Origin: Cystobasidium ongulense
Lineage: Eukaryota; Basidiomycota; Cystobasidiomycetes; Cystobasidiales; Cystobasidiaceae
DNA length: 64,000 bases
NCBI GenBank assembly: GCA_022835595.1
Contig: BQUP01000001.1
Span: forward strand, 1,922,001-1,986,000
Reading direction: 5' to 3'
Part shown: piece by piece, positions 35,510 through 47,216 of the stretch
Numbering within the stretch: the first letter of the stretch is position 1
Layout: the number at the start of each line of letters is the position of its first letter
Translations under genes and position numbers: made by a program
Notes under the pieces: generated by a model
The model's database searches: none
Told to the model about the DNA's origin: nothing
What the model saw: only the letters and a program-made list of their open reading frames with translations

Positions 35510-38500
35510 CTACACTTCAGCGGGGTCATCTGCGTCCCCACTCGTCACACTCGTGGCATCGATGGAATCTCTATGTAACAGTTTGCGCGAGCTTGCCAGC
35601 CTTCGGCGCGAAGGTCGAGTATTGTCCATTGATGTCGTAGGTGAACGCATCTGAGTCGGTGATGTTGATCCCTCCATTTCCGTATCTATATGTGCTAGAG
35701 ACGTTGTTCGCGGCTGTCTATTGACGCTCCTTGCGAGACCGCTGCTCGTTCTGGTAGGTGACAGTGGCGCGTCTTCGCTGTATGATAATCTCAAAGCACC
35801 ATGGTTGCCTCTGGGCGATTGTGGAGGAGTGTTCAGCACAGTACTCGATGACTGCGACAGTTCCGTGTCTTGTAGAAAGCGAGACATGGCAGACACTGGA
35901 GTCGATCTCAGATCGTCGGCCGAGTTGGTGTCAAAGCCGAGTCCATCGCTGAGGATCTCTAGGTCGTTGGAAGCTGCCTTCTCCCGCAATAGCGCGAACT
36001 GTGGGCGCTGGAAAGGCGAGATTCGTTAGTCACGTACAGGACGCAAGGAACCTAACAGTACCTACATCTATAGACCGGCGTGGTCTTGTCGGAGGTCTAG
36101 GCAAGTCGGATTCTTCTGAAGCCTGGCTGCTAGAGATCGACAACCGCTTTAAAGGCATCTCATCTTCAACATTGGGTAGTTCCTTTTCTTTTATATCCGC
36201 CAAGCTGTGCTGCAACTTGTATGAAGAGGGAGAATTACCTGTGCCAGCCAAGCTACCAGCGCGAGTATGTTCAGCCTGGCCATTTCTACCAGTGCCAATC
36301 TTATACGAGCCAAGCTGACTGGTGGATGCTGCTCTCATATGTGGATCAGGTCGGACCTGCGAAGTCGGGGAGGGCGTCCGTGATCTATGTATCGAGCTAT
36401 CTAGTGACCTGGGTAGACCAAGGCCGACACTATTATTGCTGCTAGGACCGGAATACGACGTTCGTCGCGAACCTACAGAGACAAGATGACCTGGGGAGGC
36501 AGGCTGCATGTCTTGCTGTAGTGTCGCGCTTGCCCTTCTGGCTGCCGAACTGAGAAGTAGAGGTTTCGGCCCAGACCCCCTCCTGTCGCCTATGATACCG
36601 CCTGGACTTCCTGTTCCTTCCGGAGACAGCCAACGACCTGTGTATGCAGTAGGTGGTGTAAAAGGGGGATCGCTTTGCGGACTCGGCGGTCGAACTGCAG
36701 TCTTTGCAGCTCCTGCAGCTCCAGACACCTTGGTTGAGACATCGGCTTTCCACTTTGTAAAGGTTGAGGGAGCTGACTCTTTCCACTGTAGAGCAGTGAT
36801 ATACGAGTTGGTTGTCATTTTGTTGAGCTGTGCAGCTGCATCACTGGACGCGAAGGATTTGGCATACTTGTTGAGAAGGCTGGAAGCGGAGGACGGTACA
36901 GTAGTTGCCGGCGATTCAGCCGCTGAACGAGCAGGGGATCCGAAGTTGCTTTCCACAGCACCTGGAGCAGCTACGCTCGAGACATCGCTAATGTCGTCTG
37001 GGAAATCACCCTCTTTCTGCTTGAAAAAACGTTGTCGTAATGCTTTCGCGGTCGGGGTAGAAGAAACGTTGTTCGCAGCAGTCGAAAGGACCTGTCGAGC
37101 ATTTTGAAGACTGACACTTGGCGATGTAGTGGAGGAAAAGTCGCCAGCATCGGGTAGAGGAGAGTTCGGTACTGATGAGAACGAGGATATCTCGACGCCT
37201 GTCAAAGAAGAGGTAACTCGACGTTCCCGGATCGAGAACGCGAGTGTAAGAACTGTATGTACATCCTCGCAGATATAGTTTTGAAGCGTATTGAGACACG
37301 CCGAGAACTGGGATACGTAGCTGCAGTTCAGACATTGGAGCAAGTTGAAAGCTAGAAAGCGTACTCACAGAAGAAGATAAAAGCTCATGTCGTTTCACCA
37401 ATACCATAGCGACACATAGATCTAGTAGAAACCCTCTTGCTTCACTTTCCGCGGCGGAGACTGCTTTGGCGGCGTGCTTTGTGCTGTCTGCGAACATTGC
37501 AAAGAGACTATCCCAGACTCTGACCAAATCTGGCATCCGAAAGTCCATTGCTAGCAGACATGTAATCCACCGGAGAGCATAGAATGTGCTAATGCCAGGG
37601 AGAGGAAGTAAGCTATCAGCCTCGGATACCTAAATAGCATTTGAACCTGACACTCACGGTTGTATTTCTTTCTGTGTGTGTAGATTGAATGCCAACTCAG
37701 AATCTATCCAGTGTAGCTCTTTCGCAAATTGACGAAGTGCAGCTCCTAGTCCAGCTACACCGATTGTAGTGGCGTCTGCGGTGTGACTCTCACTAAAAGA
37801 GCCGTCCGAATCTTGCACGTAAAAGTCGCCAATCTCGCCCATGATGAAGGAGAATGCCCAGAATGTATCTGCTTCTGCATTTTCCTTCTCGCTGGATTGC
37901 GAAAAGACATAGTATAGGGGTGCGATGAGCTCGGACATGCCTTGCACGTAATGTACTGGGTTCAGCAGCGCAAAGATGTAGAGCATGCGAATTAGGGCTT
38001 CGAAATGCCGGTCGTTCTCTGACTCGTTCTGGGATTCTGCTTTTTCTTTGCCCTTGCGAGAGGGTGGGATGTCGTAACGCTCTTCTATTTCCTCTTGCCG
38101 ATGTGCGTGGATGTCATTAAGGCGTTGAAACAAAGTCCGTGGTAGGCGATGTTCGGCTGACTGTGCCGCAACTTGTGAAAAGAAAGCGTATGACGTTTGC
38201 GTTCGCCGTACGTCCTTGTCTATATCATCTAGCCAGCTATCTTGTGCAGTCTTGATACCTTGCGCGGTCTGGTGAATTTCCCAAAGATAGCCCGCGTCAT
38301 GAGGTGCGTGCAACAAGCTCTGCACGGTGACAGAGACCACTCACTGATGCCTGACCACCGAGAAGTTCCGTTGCAAGGTCGTAGTATTGCTGTCGCTTGC
38401 GAGCTTTGCTGGCCTTTCGAGCAGCATAGTCGTTTGAGCGGCCGTCGGCTGTCAAGTCCACGACGCCGAGCAGGGTGCGCCATGCCTCTGCTCGCAGGTC

Positions 38501-38715
38501 GGCATTATCTGGGATTCCGTGCAGACATGCAGCCTTGAGGACATGCGTAGCTATATTGTCCGACTGCAGAAGCTGTTCGAACTGTGCTTCTCTGGATATT
38601 GATTGATGTTATGATGACGGGATGATAAGGCAGAGGAGCAATATCAGCATCAGCACGTGAATGCAGCCGAGCAAGCGGACCAGCTAGCTACTCACCTATC
38701 TGCTGCCTGCATCAT
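35510..38715 (-). CDS. TBC-domain Rab GTPase-activating protein (TBC1D13-like) with long Ser/Pro-rich tail
   Basis: Rab GAPs supply an Arg and a Gln finger to the bound GTPase. The domain starts near 38715 (MMQAADREAQFEQLLQSDNI, then ACLHGIPDNADLRAEAWRTL) and continues through DDIDKDVRRTQTSYAFFSQV with the Arg finger, LIRMLYIFALLNPVHYVQGM with the Gln finger, LIAPLYYVF and EADTFWAFSFIMGEIGDF. It then runs WIDSELAFNLHTQKEIQP, FYALRWITCLLAMDFRMPDL and VRVWDSLFAMFAD. After the domain come about 600 residues of low-complexity Ser/Pro/Thr sequence (36030-37150 and 35510-35989) with many SP/TP sites. DVRRTQ and the layout resemble human TBC1D13. The start is uncertain: the frame stays open upstream of 38715 (VVILRWLDVEWTRLSFFRAR) without a Met. 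Confidence 0.87.
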
Positions 38716-38916
38716 CTGAGAGAAGTAGGACAAGCTGGGCTGTCCTCCATCGTCTGGCAGTTGGCGTGCTCGAAAGAAAGAGAGCCGCGTCCATTCCACG
38801 TCCAGCCAGCGCAAGATCACGACTCTCTTGCATTTCGCCCAACTCGACTGGACCGACACGACAGTGACAGATACGACCGCAGGTGCAGTGTAATAAGACT
38901 AGAGACAGCTGCAAGC

Positions 38917-40525
38917 ATGGTCCTCTTCAGGCGCAAGAAAGCCTCGAGCAACCAGGGAGACGAGGTCGAGGCCGAGATCAAAGAGAAGAAGAAGTGGCTG
39001 CACCGGCCAGCGAGTGAGCGAGCACACGCCTGCACTATGAGCAAGAGCATGCTGACCTTGTGTGCTGCTGATCTGCAGATACTGCCTTCAAGTACGCCGC
39101 ATCTGAGCTGGACAACGCGCCCGCTTGACTTTAGAGACGACAGCTGACACACGCTTGCAGACAACAGCGCCTCAAGGCATGGCAGCCAATTCTAACGCCA
39201 AAGACGGTCAGTCGTCTGCTGGACTGTTGGCAGTCGCTACAGCAGCCCACTCACACGCTTCTGCTCGCAGGTCCTGCCCACGTTCTTCCTCATCGGCATC
39301 CTCTTTGCACCCATCGGCGGCGTCCTGCTCTGGGGCTCAAACCAAGTCAGCGAGTTCACTATCGACTATACGCAATGCGAGTTCGCAGCTCCCAATGATA
39401 CGTTCGCGGACATCCCAAGCAAGGCCTACTCGTATCATATTTCCGGAGACTCGTCCACTGCCCCGGTCACGCCTCAATGGCAATTCCAACGCGATACCGC
39501 CGAAGCAAACGTTGCGCGCCAGAACAGATGCACAATCCAATTCACCGTGCCAAAGACACTAGATCATTCAGTGTTCATGTACTACAAGTTGACAAACTAC
39601 TATCAGAACCATCGAAGATATGTCCAGAGCTACAGTTCGGATCAATTCAAAGGACAGGTCGTCAGTGCAAGCACGCTTTCAGGAGGGGAATGCGACCCAT
39701 TATCTGAGCGTGATAATGTGCCAATTTACCCATGTGGCCTCATCGCCAACTCTGTCTTCAATGGTGAGCTATCCATCCAGGACCTTCGTATCGTTAGAGC
39801 CCGCTTCTAATTTCCGTACCCTCCTTCCCGCAGATACATTCTCCGTCCCCACGCTCATCCAAGCTGCCGACTCTACGGAGGCCGTCTCATCCGCCTACAA
39901 CATGACAGACAGAGGCATTACCTGGCCCGAGGAAGGACGAAAGTATCAAACCACTCGCTATCAACTCGGTCAAGCTGTCCCACCTCCAAACTGGAGAGAA
40001 CGCTTCCCAGATGGCTATACTGAAGCTACGCCATTCCCAGATCTAAGCCAAGACGAGCACTTCCAGGTATGGATGCGAACAGCTGGATTGCCAACATTTA
40101 GAAAGCTTTACTACCGAAATGATAACGAGAACATGCTCGCTGGCCGCTACACTATGGATGTTTTCATGAGTACGCTCATTGCATGGTTTAGTGAGAAATT
40201 ATATGGCTGATTCATTTCCCGTCCATTCTAGACTATCCTGTTTGGCAATTTGGCGGCACAAAGTCGATTGTCTTCAGTACTGTCTCCTTCATTGGTGGAC
40301 GCAATCCTTTCTTGGGAATCGCATACATTGTGGTAGCTGGTATTTGCGTGCTATTTGGTCTACTCCTCACGCTTCGACACCTCATCAAGCCTCGCAAACT
40401 GGGTGATATGAGATACTTGAGGTGCGTTGCTTTGCTTCACTGTGAACTTGTGTGTTCTTTATCTGATACGGACTTATTGCGTCTTAAACAGCTGGAACCA
40501 GCCTGAGAAGACGAAAACGAAATAG
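38917..40525 (+). CDS. CDC50: CDC50/LEM3 family subunit of phospholipid flippases
   Basis: Beta subunit needed for exit from the ER and activity of P4-ATPase lipid flippases. Start 38917 ([20 protein letters not shown]), basic cytosolic N-terminus; exon 2 [21 protein letters not shown]1 in the next exon, [20 protein letters not shown]. The lumenal domain has [60 protein letters not shown] with the family's paired Cys, and [20 protein letters not shown]. It continues [20 protein letters not shown] and [20 protein letters not shown], then TM2 [20 protein letters not shown]. The end [16 protein letters not shown] is cytosolic. All family blocks are present and in order. Confidence 0.95.
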
Positions 40526-40769
40526 AATCATTTTGACTGCATTTCTTGTTCAGAGGTCTGAGTCGTATATTGTCGTGTCCCTGTAGTCTTACTATGCCAC
40601 TTCGTTCGGTCTGTATAGCGTGAATTGGAGGTTTGTTTCATCATTCTGCACTGACTGCATTTTTTGCCACTTCATTTCCAGTCGCCCAGACGCATATCGA
40701 TCAACCTCGCGGTTTGCAGTCATTGCTCTTCACGACTCATCACTCTACAGAACAGGCGACGACTTCAAG

Positions 40770-43623
40770 ATGCCGGCTACTGCTGTATCGCTCGTGACTG
40801 GGCTATTGCCAGGTCTGGACTCAGACATCACCCGGTACATCTCTGGGATATGGGACGAGCAGGATGAAGACATCTCGGAAGACGACAGCGAGGACGGATT
40901 GCGAGAGTTTGTCCGACCGCTGCTCGAGGGAGAGGGCGTAGACGAGGAAGAGATCAACGCAGTCATTGAACAGATTAGATCGTTGCGCCCTGCGTCGCCT
41001 GGAACAAGCTCAGGAGCTGCTCGCTCGGCGAAACGTCTCGATAAAGCGATCGATATGAAGAATAACCCTAGCATATCATTCACAGCAAGCTTGGCTGGAC
41101 CAGTTGATATAGAATCAACTACAAAAGGAAGAAATACTCAAGTTGATTTAAAGAAACTTGAAAAAGCAGAAGCAAAGATTAAAGCAAAGATGGAGAAACG
41201 TGCTAGAAGAACTGTCGAATTCGAAGGTAGTAAACTTGTTGATGCTGCTAAGGCACAGAAAGCATACGAAGAAATGTACATGACAGTCAATCCTCTTCAA
41301 AACTCTGCTGCGAACAAGGGTAAATCCAAGGACATTGCACTCGAAGCTATCGATGTCTCCTTCGGGTCAAACCAGATTCTCAGCAACGCAACGTACGTGC
41401 TCATATCAAGCGGTCTGCTTGACAATAGACTAATGTGCCGCCCTACTCCAGTCTCACTTTGGCTCACGGTCGTCGCTACGGTCTTATTGGTAAGCTCGAG
41501 CTAGACATCTTCAGGCTTGGGGCGATTGTTTGCTAAGTCAACCTATAGGTCGCAATGGTGTTGGTAAATCCACCCTCCTTCGCGCAATGGCCATGCGAGA
41601 AGTACCTATTCCATCGCATATTACTATTCTATTGGTCGAACAAGAAGTATTGGGAGACGATACACCTGCCATTGAGTCTGTTCTGAAAGCCGATGTTTGG
41701 CGAGAGAAGCTACTCGGTGAAGAAGCAGAGCTCACAGCTACTATCGCCAGTACCGACGCCATTGAAGCAGCGGGTAAAGGAGAAGATACAGCTGAAGTTA
41801 GAGATGCTCGAAGACGAAGAGACGATGCTTCTGGTAGATTGGGAGAAGTACAGCAATTGCTGGTTGAGATGGAAGCGGATACTGCGCAAAGTAGAGCTGC
41901 TGCTCTGTTAGCTGGTCTTGGATTCACTGAATCGGATCAACATAGAGCTACGAGAACTTTCTCCGGTGGTTGGAGAATGAGATTGTCGCTTGCGAGAGCT
42001 CTGTTCTGTAAACCGGACCTACTTATGCTCGATGAGCCTTCGAATAACTTGGATCTGGTGAGACGATCTTTCCCGGCCTTCTCTTTTGACTGGACTATTG
42101 CTGACGACTACATGCATAATAGAACGCCCTTGCTTGGCTTGAAGACTACTTGCAAACTTGGGAGAACACACTCTTCGTCGTGTCTCACGACAGAAGTTTC
42201 CTAGATGCCGTAGCTACCGATATCGTCTGGCAACATTCGCAGCGCCTTGATTACTTCAAGGGTAATTTCTCCCAATTCTACGCTACGAAGAGCGAGAGAA
42301 ATCTGGCTCAGAAGCGAGAGGTGAGACATTTTTAACAAACAATTGCTCAACGCGACCGTCTGAGCTGATGACTTTGCGAATTTCCTGCTTTTAGTACGAT
42401 ACACAAATGGCATACCGAGCTCATCTGCAAGCCTTCATCGATAGATGGCGCTACAACGCAAACAGAGCACCGCAAGCACAGAGTAAAATCAAAATACTGG
42501 AAAAATTACCAGTCATCGAACCGCCTGAGGAAGAAGAAAGTATGCATTTCAAATTCGCAGAAGCAGATAAACTATCTCCTCCTTTACTACAACTTGATGA
42601 AGCTTCTTTCGGTTATACTCCTGGAAAAGTCATTCTTAGTGGTGTTAGTATTGATGTTGATGCTGATTCTAGACATGGTATCATTGGTCCTAACGGGTGC
42701 GTCCAACACTATTTAGCGGATTCCTGCTCAAGCGCGTAGATGGGGAAAGCTGACTTGACTGGCTTGTTTCTTCTACGCAGAGCGGGTAAATCTACCCTAC
42801 TCAAGCTTCTGACCGGCGAGAATGAACCAACACATGGTAAAGTGAATCGAAATGGTCGACTACGCATTGGATACTTTGCACAGCATCATTTGGATCAGCT
42901 TGATCTGGATTTGTCTCCAGTAGCCTTCTTAGCACAGCAATTCCCTGGTAGAGCGGAGCAGGAGTACAGACAGCATCTAGGTGGATTCGGTATCACTGGT
43001 ATGACAGGTTTACAGACTTTGAAGACGCTATCCGGAGGTCAGAAGAGTAGAGTTACTTTTGCGCTGCTGTCGTTGCAAAGGTGGGTATCGAGGTATTGGA
43101 TCAGACTGAAGATAGGGACAGAATGCTGACTCTGCCGTCTCTTATTAGACCCCATGTCCTCCTTCTCGATGAGCCTACCAATCATCTCGATGTAGAGGCT
43201 ATGGTGAGTGTTTATGATGCATCAAAGATTCGGTCCGTTATTACCCGATAACTGAGTGTGATTTGTCTGCATTATTATAGGACGCACTAATGGAAGCTCT
43301 CAAGGTCTGGCATGGAGGTGTCATTCTTATTTCGCACGACGAACGATTCATCAATAACGTGTGCAAGCAGCTTTGGGTCTGCGCTGATGGTACCTTGTCC
43401 AAGTGGTGAGTGAAACTGATTTTACCAAAATTGTGTAAGCAGTTACTGATGAATATGACTTCTGTGTGCTTGATGTATTACAGGCATGGAGACGTCAGCT
43501 CGTACAAGGTGAGTTTGAGAAGGGAGTCTGAGTGCATGATGATTGATTTAACTGATGTATTTATCTTGCTTTCTTTGCGTATAGTCTCTCATCGTCAGTG
43601 CGCCCAAACTCAAGCCGACCTAG
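40770..43623 (+). CDS. GCN20: GCN20-type ABC-F ATPase
   Basis: Soluble twin-ABC protein that works with Gcn1 on stalled ribosomes to activate the eIF2-alpha kinase Gcn2. The N-terminus (MPATAVSLVTGLLPGLDSDI, then RPLLEGEGVDEEEINAVIEQ) matches the Gcn1-binding region of Gcn20. ABC1: Walker A GRNGVGKSTL, signature FSGGWRMRLSLARAL, Walker B LLMLDEPSNNLD, switch VVSHDRSFL. ABC2: Walker A split by an intron (GPNG/AGKSTL), signature LSGGQKSRVTFALL, Walker B VLLLDEPTNHLD, switch LISHDERFI. A short exon after 43584 gives SLIVSAPKLKPT and the stop. All catalytic motifs are intact. At least eight introns. About 41090-41280 and 42470-42680 are AT-rich with a different codon mix. Arb1 is excluded by the N-terminal domain. 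Confidence 0.94.
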
Positions 43624-43883
43624 TGGCTTTTCCGAGTTTGTACAGAGTAGTAGAGATGTTATTGATGTGGAGCGTGTCTGCATTGCGTCGTGTCTGCCGC
43701 TATCTAATATCTACCCAGTATCAGCATACTTGTCCGTCGTCGGAGTCCGATCGAGCGGCGTGCCCATTGGTTTTCTTTCTCGCCTTTGCTCCTCCATCCA
43801 TCGATTCGTTTGATTGCTTGCATCAGGACAGCAGCGCACCTCGCACATCTCCAAGTCCCCTTCGACCTTCTATATCATCGACC

Positions 43884-44908
43884 ATGCTCCAAAAGGCCTC
43901 GCAATGGGCAGCCCTGCTCGCTTCTCGGCGGGCGTGCTTGATGGGCGTCCAGCAGCAGCAGAGCAGCAAGCTCTCCCCGCTGGTCCTCAGCTCGAGAGCA
44001 TATGCCACTGCAGGCGCACAGGTGGCTCCAGACGCACCAGTCGGCCAGCCAGTCCACTCGCAGCCACCTCCAAGCATCAAGACGACGCGGTTGACCAACT
44101 TGGGAAACGTAGGTCGAAAGATTGGCTGGTTGGCGGCAGCAGCGGCGTGCTTGCCCATGCTCAAGTAGCAGCGCAGAGCAGCGTCGCTGAATAGGGCAAG
44201 ATAAGGTCACAGAGTATACTAATACCATGTCTTTACGGTGCACCCACAGATTGAGGCTGCCTGGGCTGGCCTTCCACGCAACGAGCAAGAGCGAATCTTT
44301 ACAGAGCTCCAAGAGCTGCAGAAGAAGGACTGGAAGGAGCTTTCGCTCGACGAGAAGAAGGCTGGTGGGTTGCAAGCGTACTATATCTCTCATTGTGTAG
44401 CCTAACTGACGTCCCTCTCACCTACCGCAGCCTACTACATCTCGTATGGCGCCCATGGCCCGCGAGCTCCCATCGTGCCCCCCAACACCAACGGCAAGGT
44501 CTTCCTCGGCGTCATCGGCAGCATCGTTGCTGCCTTCGGCGTATTCGCCCTCGTCAGAATGAACTGTGCGTACTCGTTACTCGCCTGAGGGATTGTGCTG
44601 CTCCTGCATTGGAGTCGGCTTCCTCTCGCGCTGGCTTAGCTCTCATCGCTGACGCCTGGTCATCCCGGCAATTTGTATCTAACACAGCCCAAGAAACACC
44701 TAAAACAATGAGCAAGGAATGGAAGGATGCTCAGACAGAGATGGCTAGAGAACAGAAGATGGATCCGTGCGTCTCTTTCCCTTTTCCTACTTGAAAACTA
44801 TCGTAGTGCTTTTCCTGCTGTTCAGATTGGCTGATGCGATCACTTTCATTTTCCCTACACAGTTTCACTGGCCCAGCTCGAGCAGACGGAAAGGGCAAAG
44901 TCTTCTAG
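43884..44908 (+). CDS. COX5: Cytochrome c oxidase subunit IV (yeast Cox5 type), mitochondrial
   Basis: Nuclear-encoded single-TM subunit of complex IV. Start 43884: presequence MLQKASQWAALLASRRACLM rich in Arg/Ser and lacking acids. The mature part begins around PPPSIKTTRLTNLGN. Exon 2: IEAAWAGLPRNEQERIFTEL, then QKKDWKELSLDEKKA, the WxxL..DWKxLTxxEKKA block of the family. Exon 3: YYISYGAHGPRAPIVPPNTN and TM VFLGVIGSIVAAFGVFALVR. Exon 4: TPKTMSKEWKDAQTEMAREQ, then KMDP; exon 5: FTGPARADGKGKVF. Phases agree at each junction. About 200 residues. Confidence 0.93.
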
Positions 44909-45175
44909 ATACAAGAATTCACTCTGTTCTCTCCCTCTTTCCTGCTATATACTCATCTTATCCAAACTTTCTCGCTTTTCCGCTACACACCATGTTCAGT
45001 AGGCGAGGCATCTTGTATTTGCAGCAAGGTAGAAGATCCCGATTGAAAGCCGCAGCGATGCCGGAGGGTACGCAGCGCATACAAATGCGCGCAGCTTGAA
45101 TGTACGACACCCTCGGGCGCTGCCTCTGTGGAGCTGATACGAATGCTGGCCATTTGATTTACTAAAATCGTAGTT

Positions 45176-47006
45176 CTACACTCTTGCGCCGGCAACAGTT
45201 CGACGACCGCCCTTCTTTGCAGCATCGTCAAATCTGCGGACGATGACGTCGCATTTGACGGTCTTGCACAGTTCCTTGGACGTCGCTTTTGTCACGCTAT
45301 CGAAGAGTGACAGACCGGCAGCTTTCTCAACAGCATCCACTGCAATGCGCACGAAGTGAGAGTATGTTCAGCTTCGTCTTGACCCTTTAGTACAGTCTGG
45401 TGTACTCACCGGGTACATTGAATATCATCAAAGGAGTCTCATCGGGTATTTGTGCGTTGGGGAGAACGAATGCTCCAATACTCGTATCCATAATAAGAGG
45501 TGTAGCTGGATTGCTGGGTCTGGCCCCTAGAATTACTTTCCTACATCACAGCGGGGATAGTCAAGTCAGCAACGCTGTGGAAGGCTGCTGCATCTACTAT
45601 TCTCTTACGCGAAATGAGTCGGCACAGACACTGATGGTATTCCCCCTGATTGCGCGCCAATGACTTCGTATGTCTGCAAGAATGGCAAATATTCGTCTCA
45701 GTCTATCTCACTGCGGTATTCAGGGGGCCGATACGAGCAGACTGACCACTCTCCATTTTCCATCGCGGTCTTGTTTCGGTAGATATAGCGGAATTGTGAA
45801 GACATAGACGTCCGAGAAGGGTGTTGTCAAGCGCCGGCAGAAATCCTCGACGTACGCCCAGTCTAACAAGCGTCAAATGTCAGCTCCTCGCCTCACTTGT
45901 CCAAGAGATAGTTGTAGAAATTCACAATGTCGGTTGAAGCCATCTCCTACTTGAGGAGCGATATTTGTAAGCAGGAAAGTTTCGTCCATTGCTTCCTGTT
46001 ATAAAAAGCGGAATCAGCACAAACTCTGGCATATACATGTTGCAGAAAGAGTTACCTGACTACGCTTAGCATCTGCCGCTGGTACCTACAACATCCAACC
46101 GTTAGCTGTGCGCCTTATCGCTGTGTTATGAGCCATAACCGATATTTGGTGACTTACCATATGACCTCTATCATAACCCGATTTGAAGTAGTCTTCCAAC
46201 CTAGCTCTAAACATTTCCGGTAGATCGGTATCTTCCTTGAAAGTAGAATTAGAACGATCTCCTTTCGGTATTTTCTGTCTTTCTTCTTGTTTTTTGATTA
46301 GCGCTTCTGCGTATGCAGAAGTTGAGCTTTCTGATGCTGTGGTTGGAAGTGGTAACACTTCTGGTGTTTTGGATTTCCCTAGATTTGCAGAGGTCAAATG
46401 TTCTGCTGTCTGTCATGGTGTTTTATTATATGGCGAAATATGAGTTGGTGTGTGATGGCATTACGAAGAAAGAAGGTGGTGTATTGAAGTATAAGCCCTG
46501 CTGTGCCGATACTATATCGAAAGCTTAGCGAGAAGGCACTCACCCATGCAGGATGCCGTTTCTGACGATCATACGCCGCAATATAGGCTTGTCTTTGGAG
46601 AATATCAGAGACTGGTCCTTTATACAGCAGAGTCAGGCGCGCCGGTCGTACAAGACAGAGGAAATTCGAAAAAAGGTCAGCATTGTCCAGTTCTCTGGAA
46701 TCAAGGCAGTATGCATGTCGGAATTGAGACCCAAGCTTGAACGAAGATAGGCATACCAGGAAAGCCATATTTCAAAACCTCAATCGCAGTAGTAGTTTTG
46801 ACTCGCTGCAAAGCACCATTGTCAAGTCTAGGTACTAGGTTTTGCAGTTTATTCTTGCTCGATTGGCTTTCTGTGGGCAATTGAGCTGGAAGCTTGGACG
46901 TTGACGGCTTTGATGATGCAGGTGATGTTGCTACGGAAACTGAGACTGCTGCTGCTCCTATTGCTAAGCCTGCTGCAAACACGCCTGCATGTATGGCGAG
47001 CGACAT
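45176..47006 (-). CDS. NUC1: Mitochondrial endonuclease Nuc1 (EndoG family)
   Basis: DNA/RNA non-specific nuclease of the mitochondrial intermembrane space, used in mtDNA turnover and released in cell death. The start at 47006 gives a hydrophobic leader (MSLAIHAGVFAAGLAIGAAA), Ser/Pro linker, then ALQRVKTTTAIEVLKYGFPG. Following exons: PVSDILQRQAYIAAYDRQKR, the long EALIKKQEERQKIPKGDRSN block, FRARLEDYFKSGYDRGHM with the catalytic DRGHM, PAADAKRSQEAMDETFLLTN, DWAYVEDFCRRLTTPFSDVY, YEVIGAQSGGIPSVSVPTHF, KVILG and a final exon ending GARV. The motif order and length (about 350 aa) match fungal Nuc1. About 46160-46390 is AT-rich. Confidence 0.93.
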
Positions 47007-47216
47007 CTGCCTGAAAAATGCGCGCACGTGAGTTGCTGCAAGGACAAAACACGAGCTTTGGTAATTCGCAGCATTGTGCTGTTGATTAGAGTCGCATGAA
47101 TTGGCCGGAGAGCACACCCATCGCGACCCTCAGATCTTTCGATATTTCGAAATCACGGCAAACTATATACAACGACATTGGTCAGGCTTGAATTTCAGTC
47201 ATAAGGCGCCTCAAAG

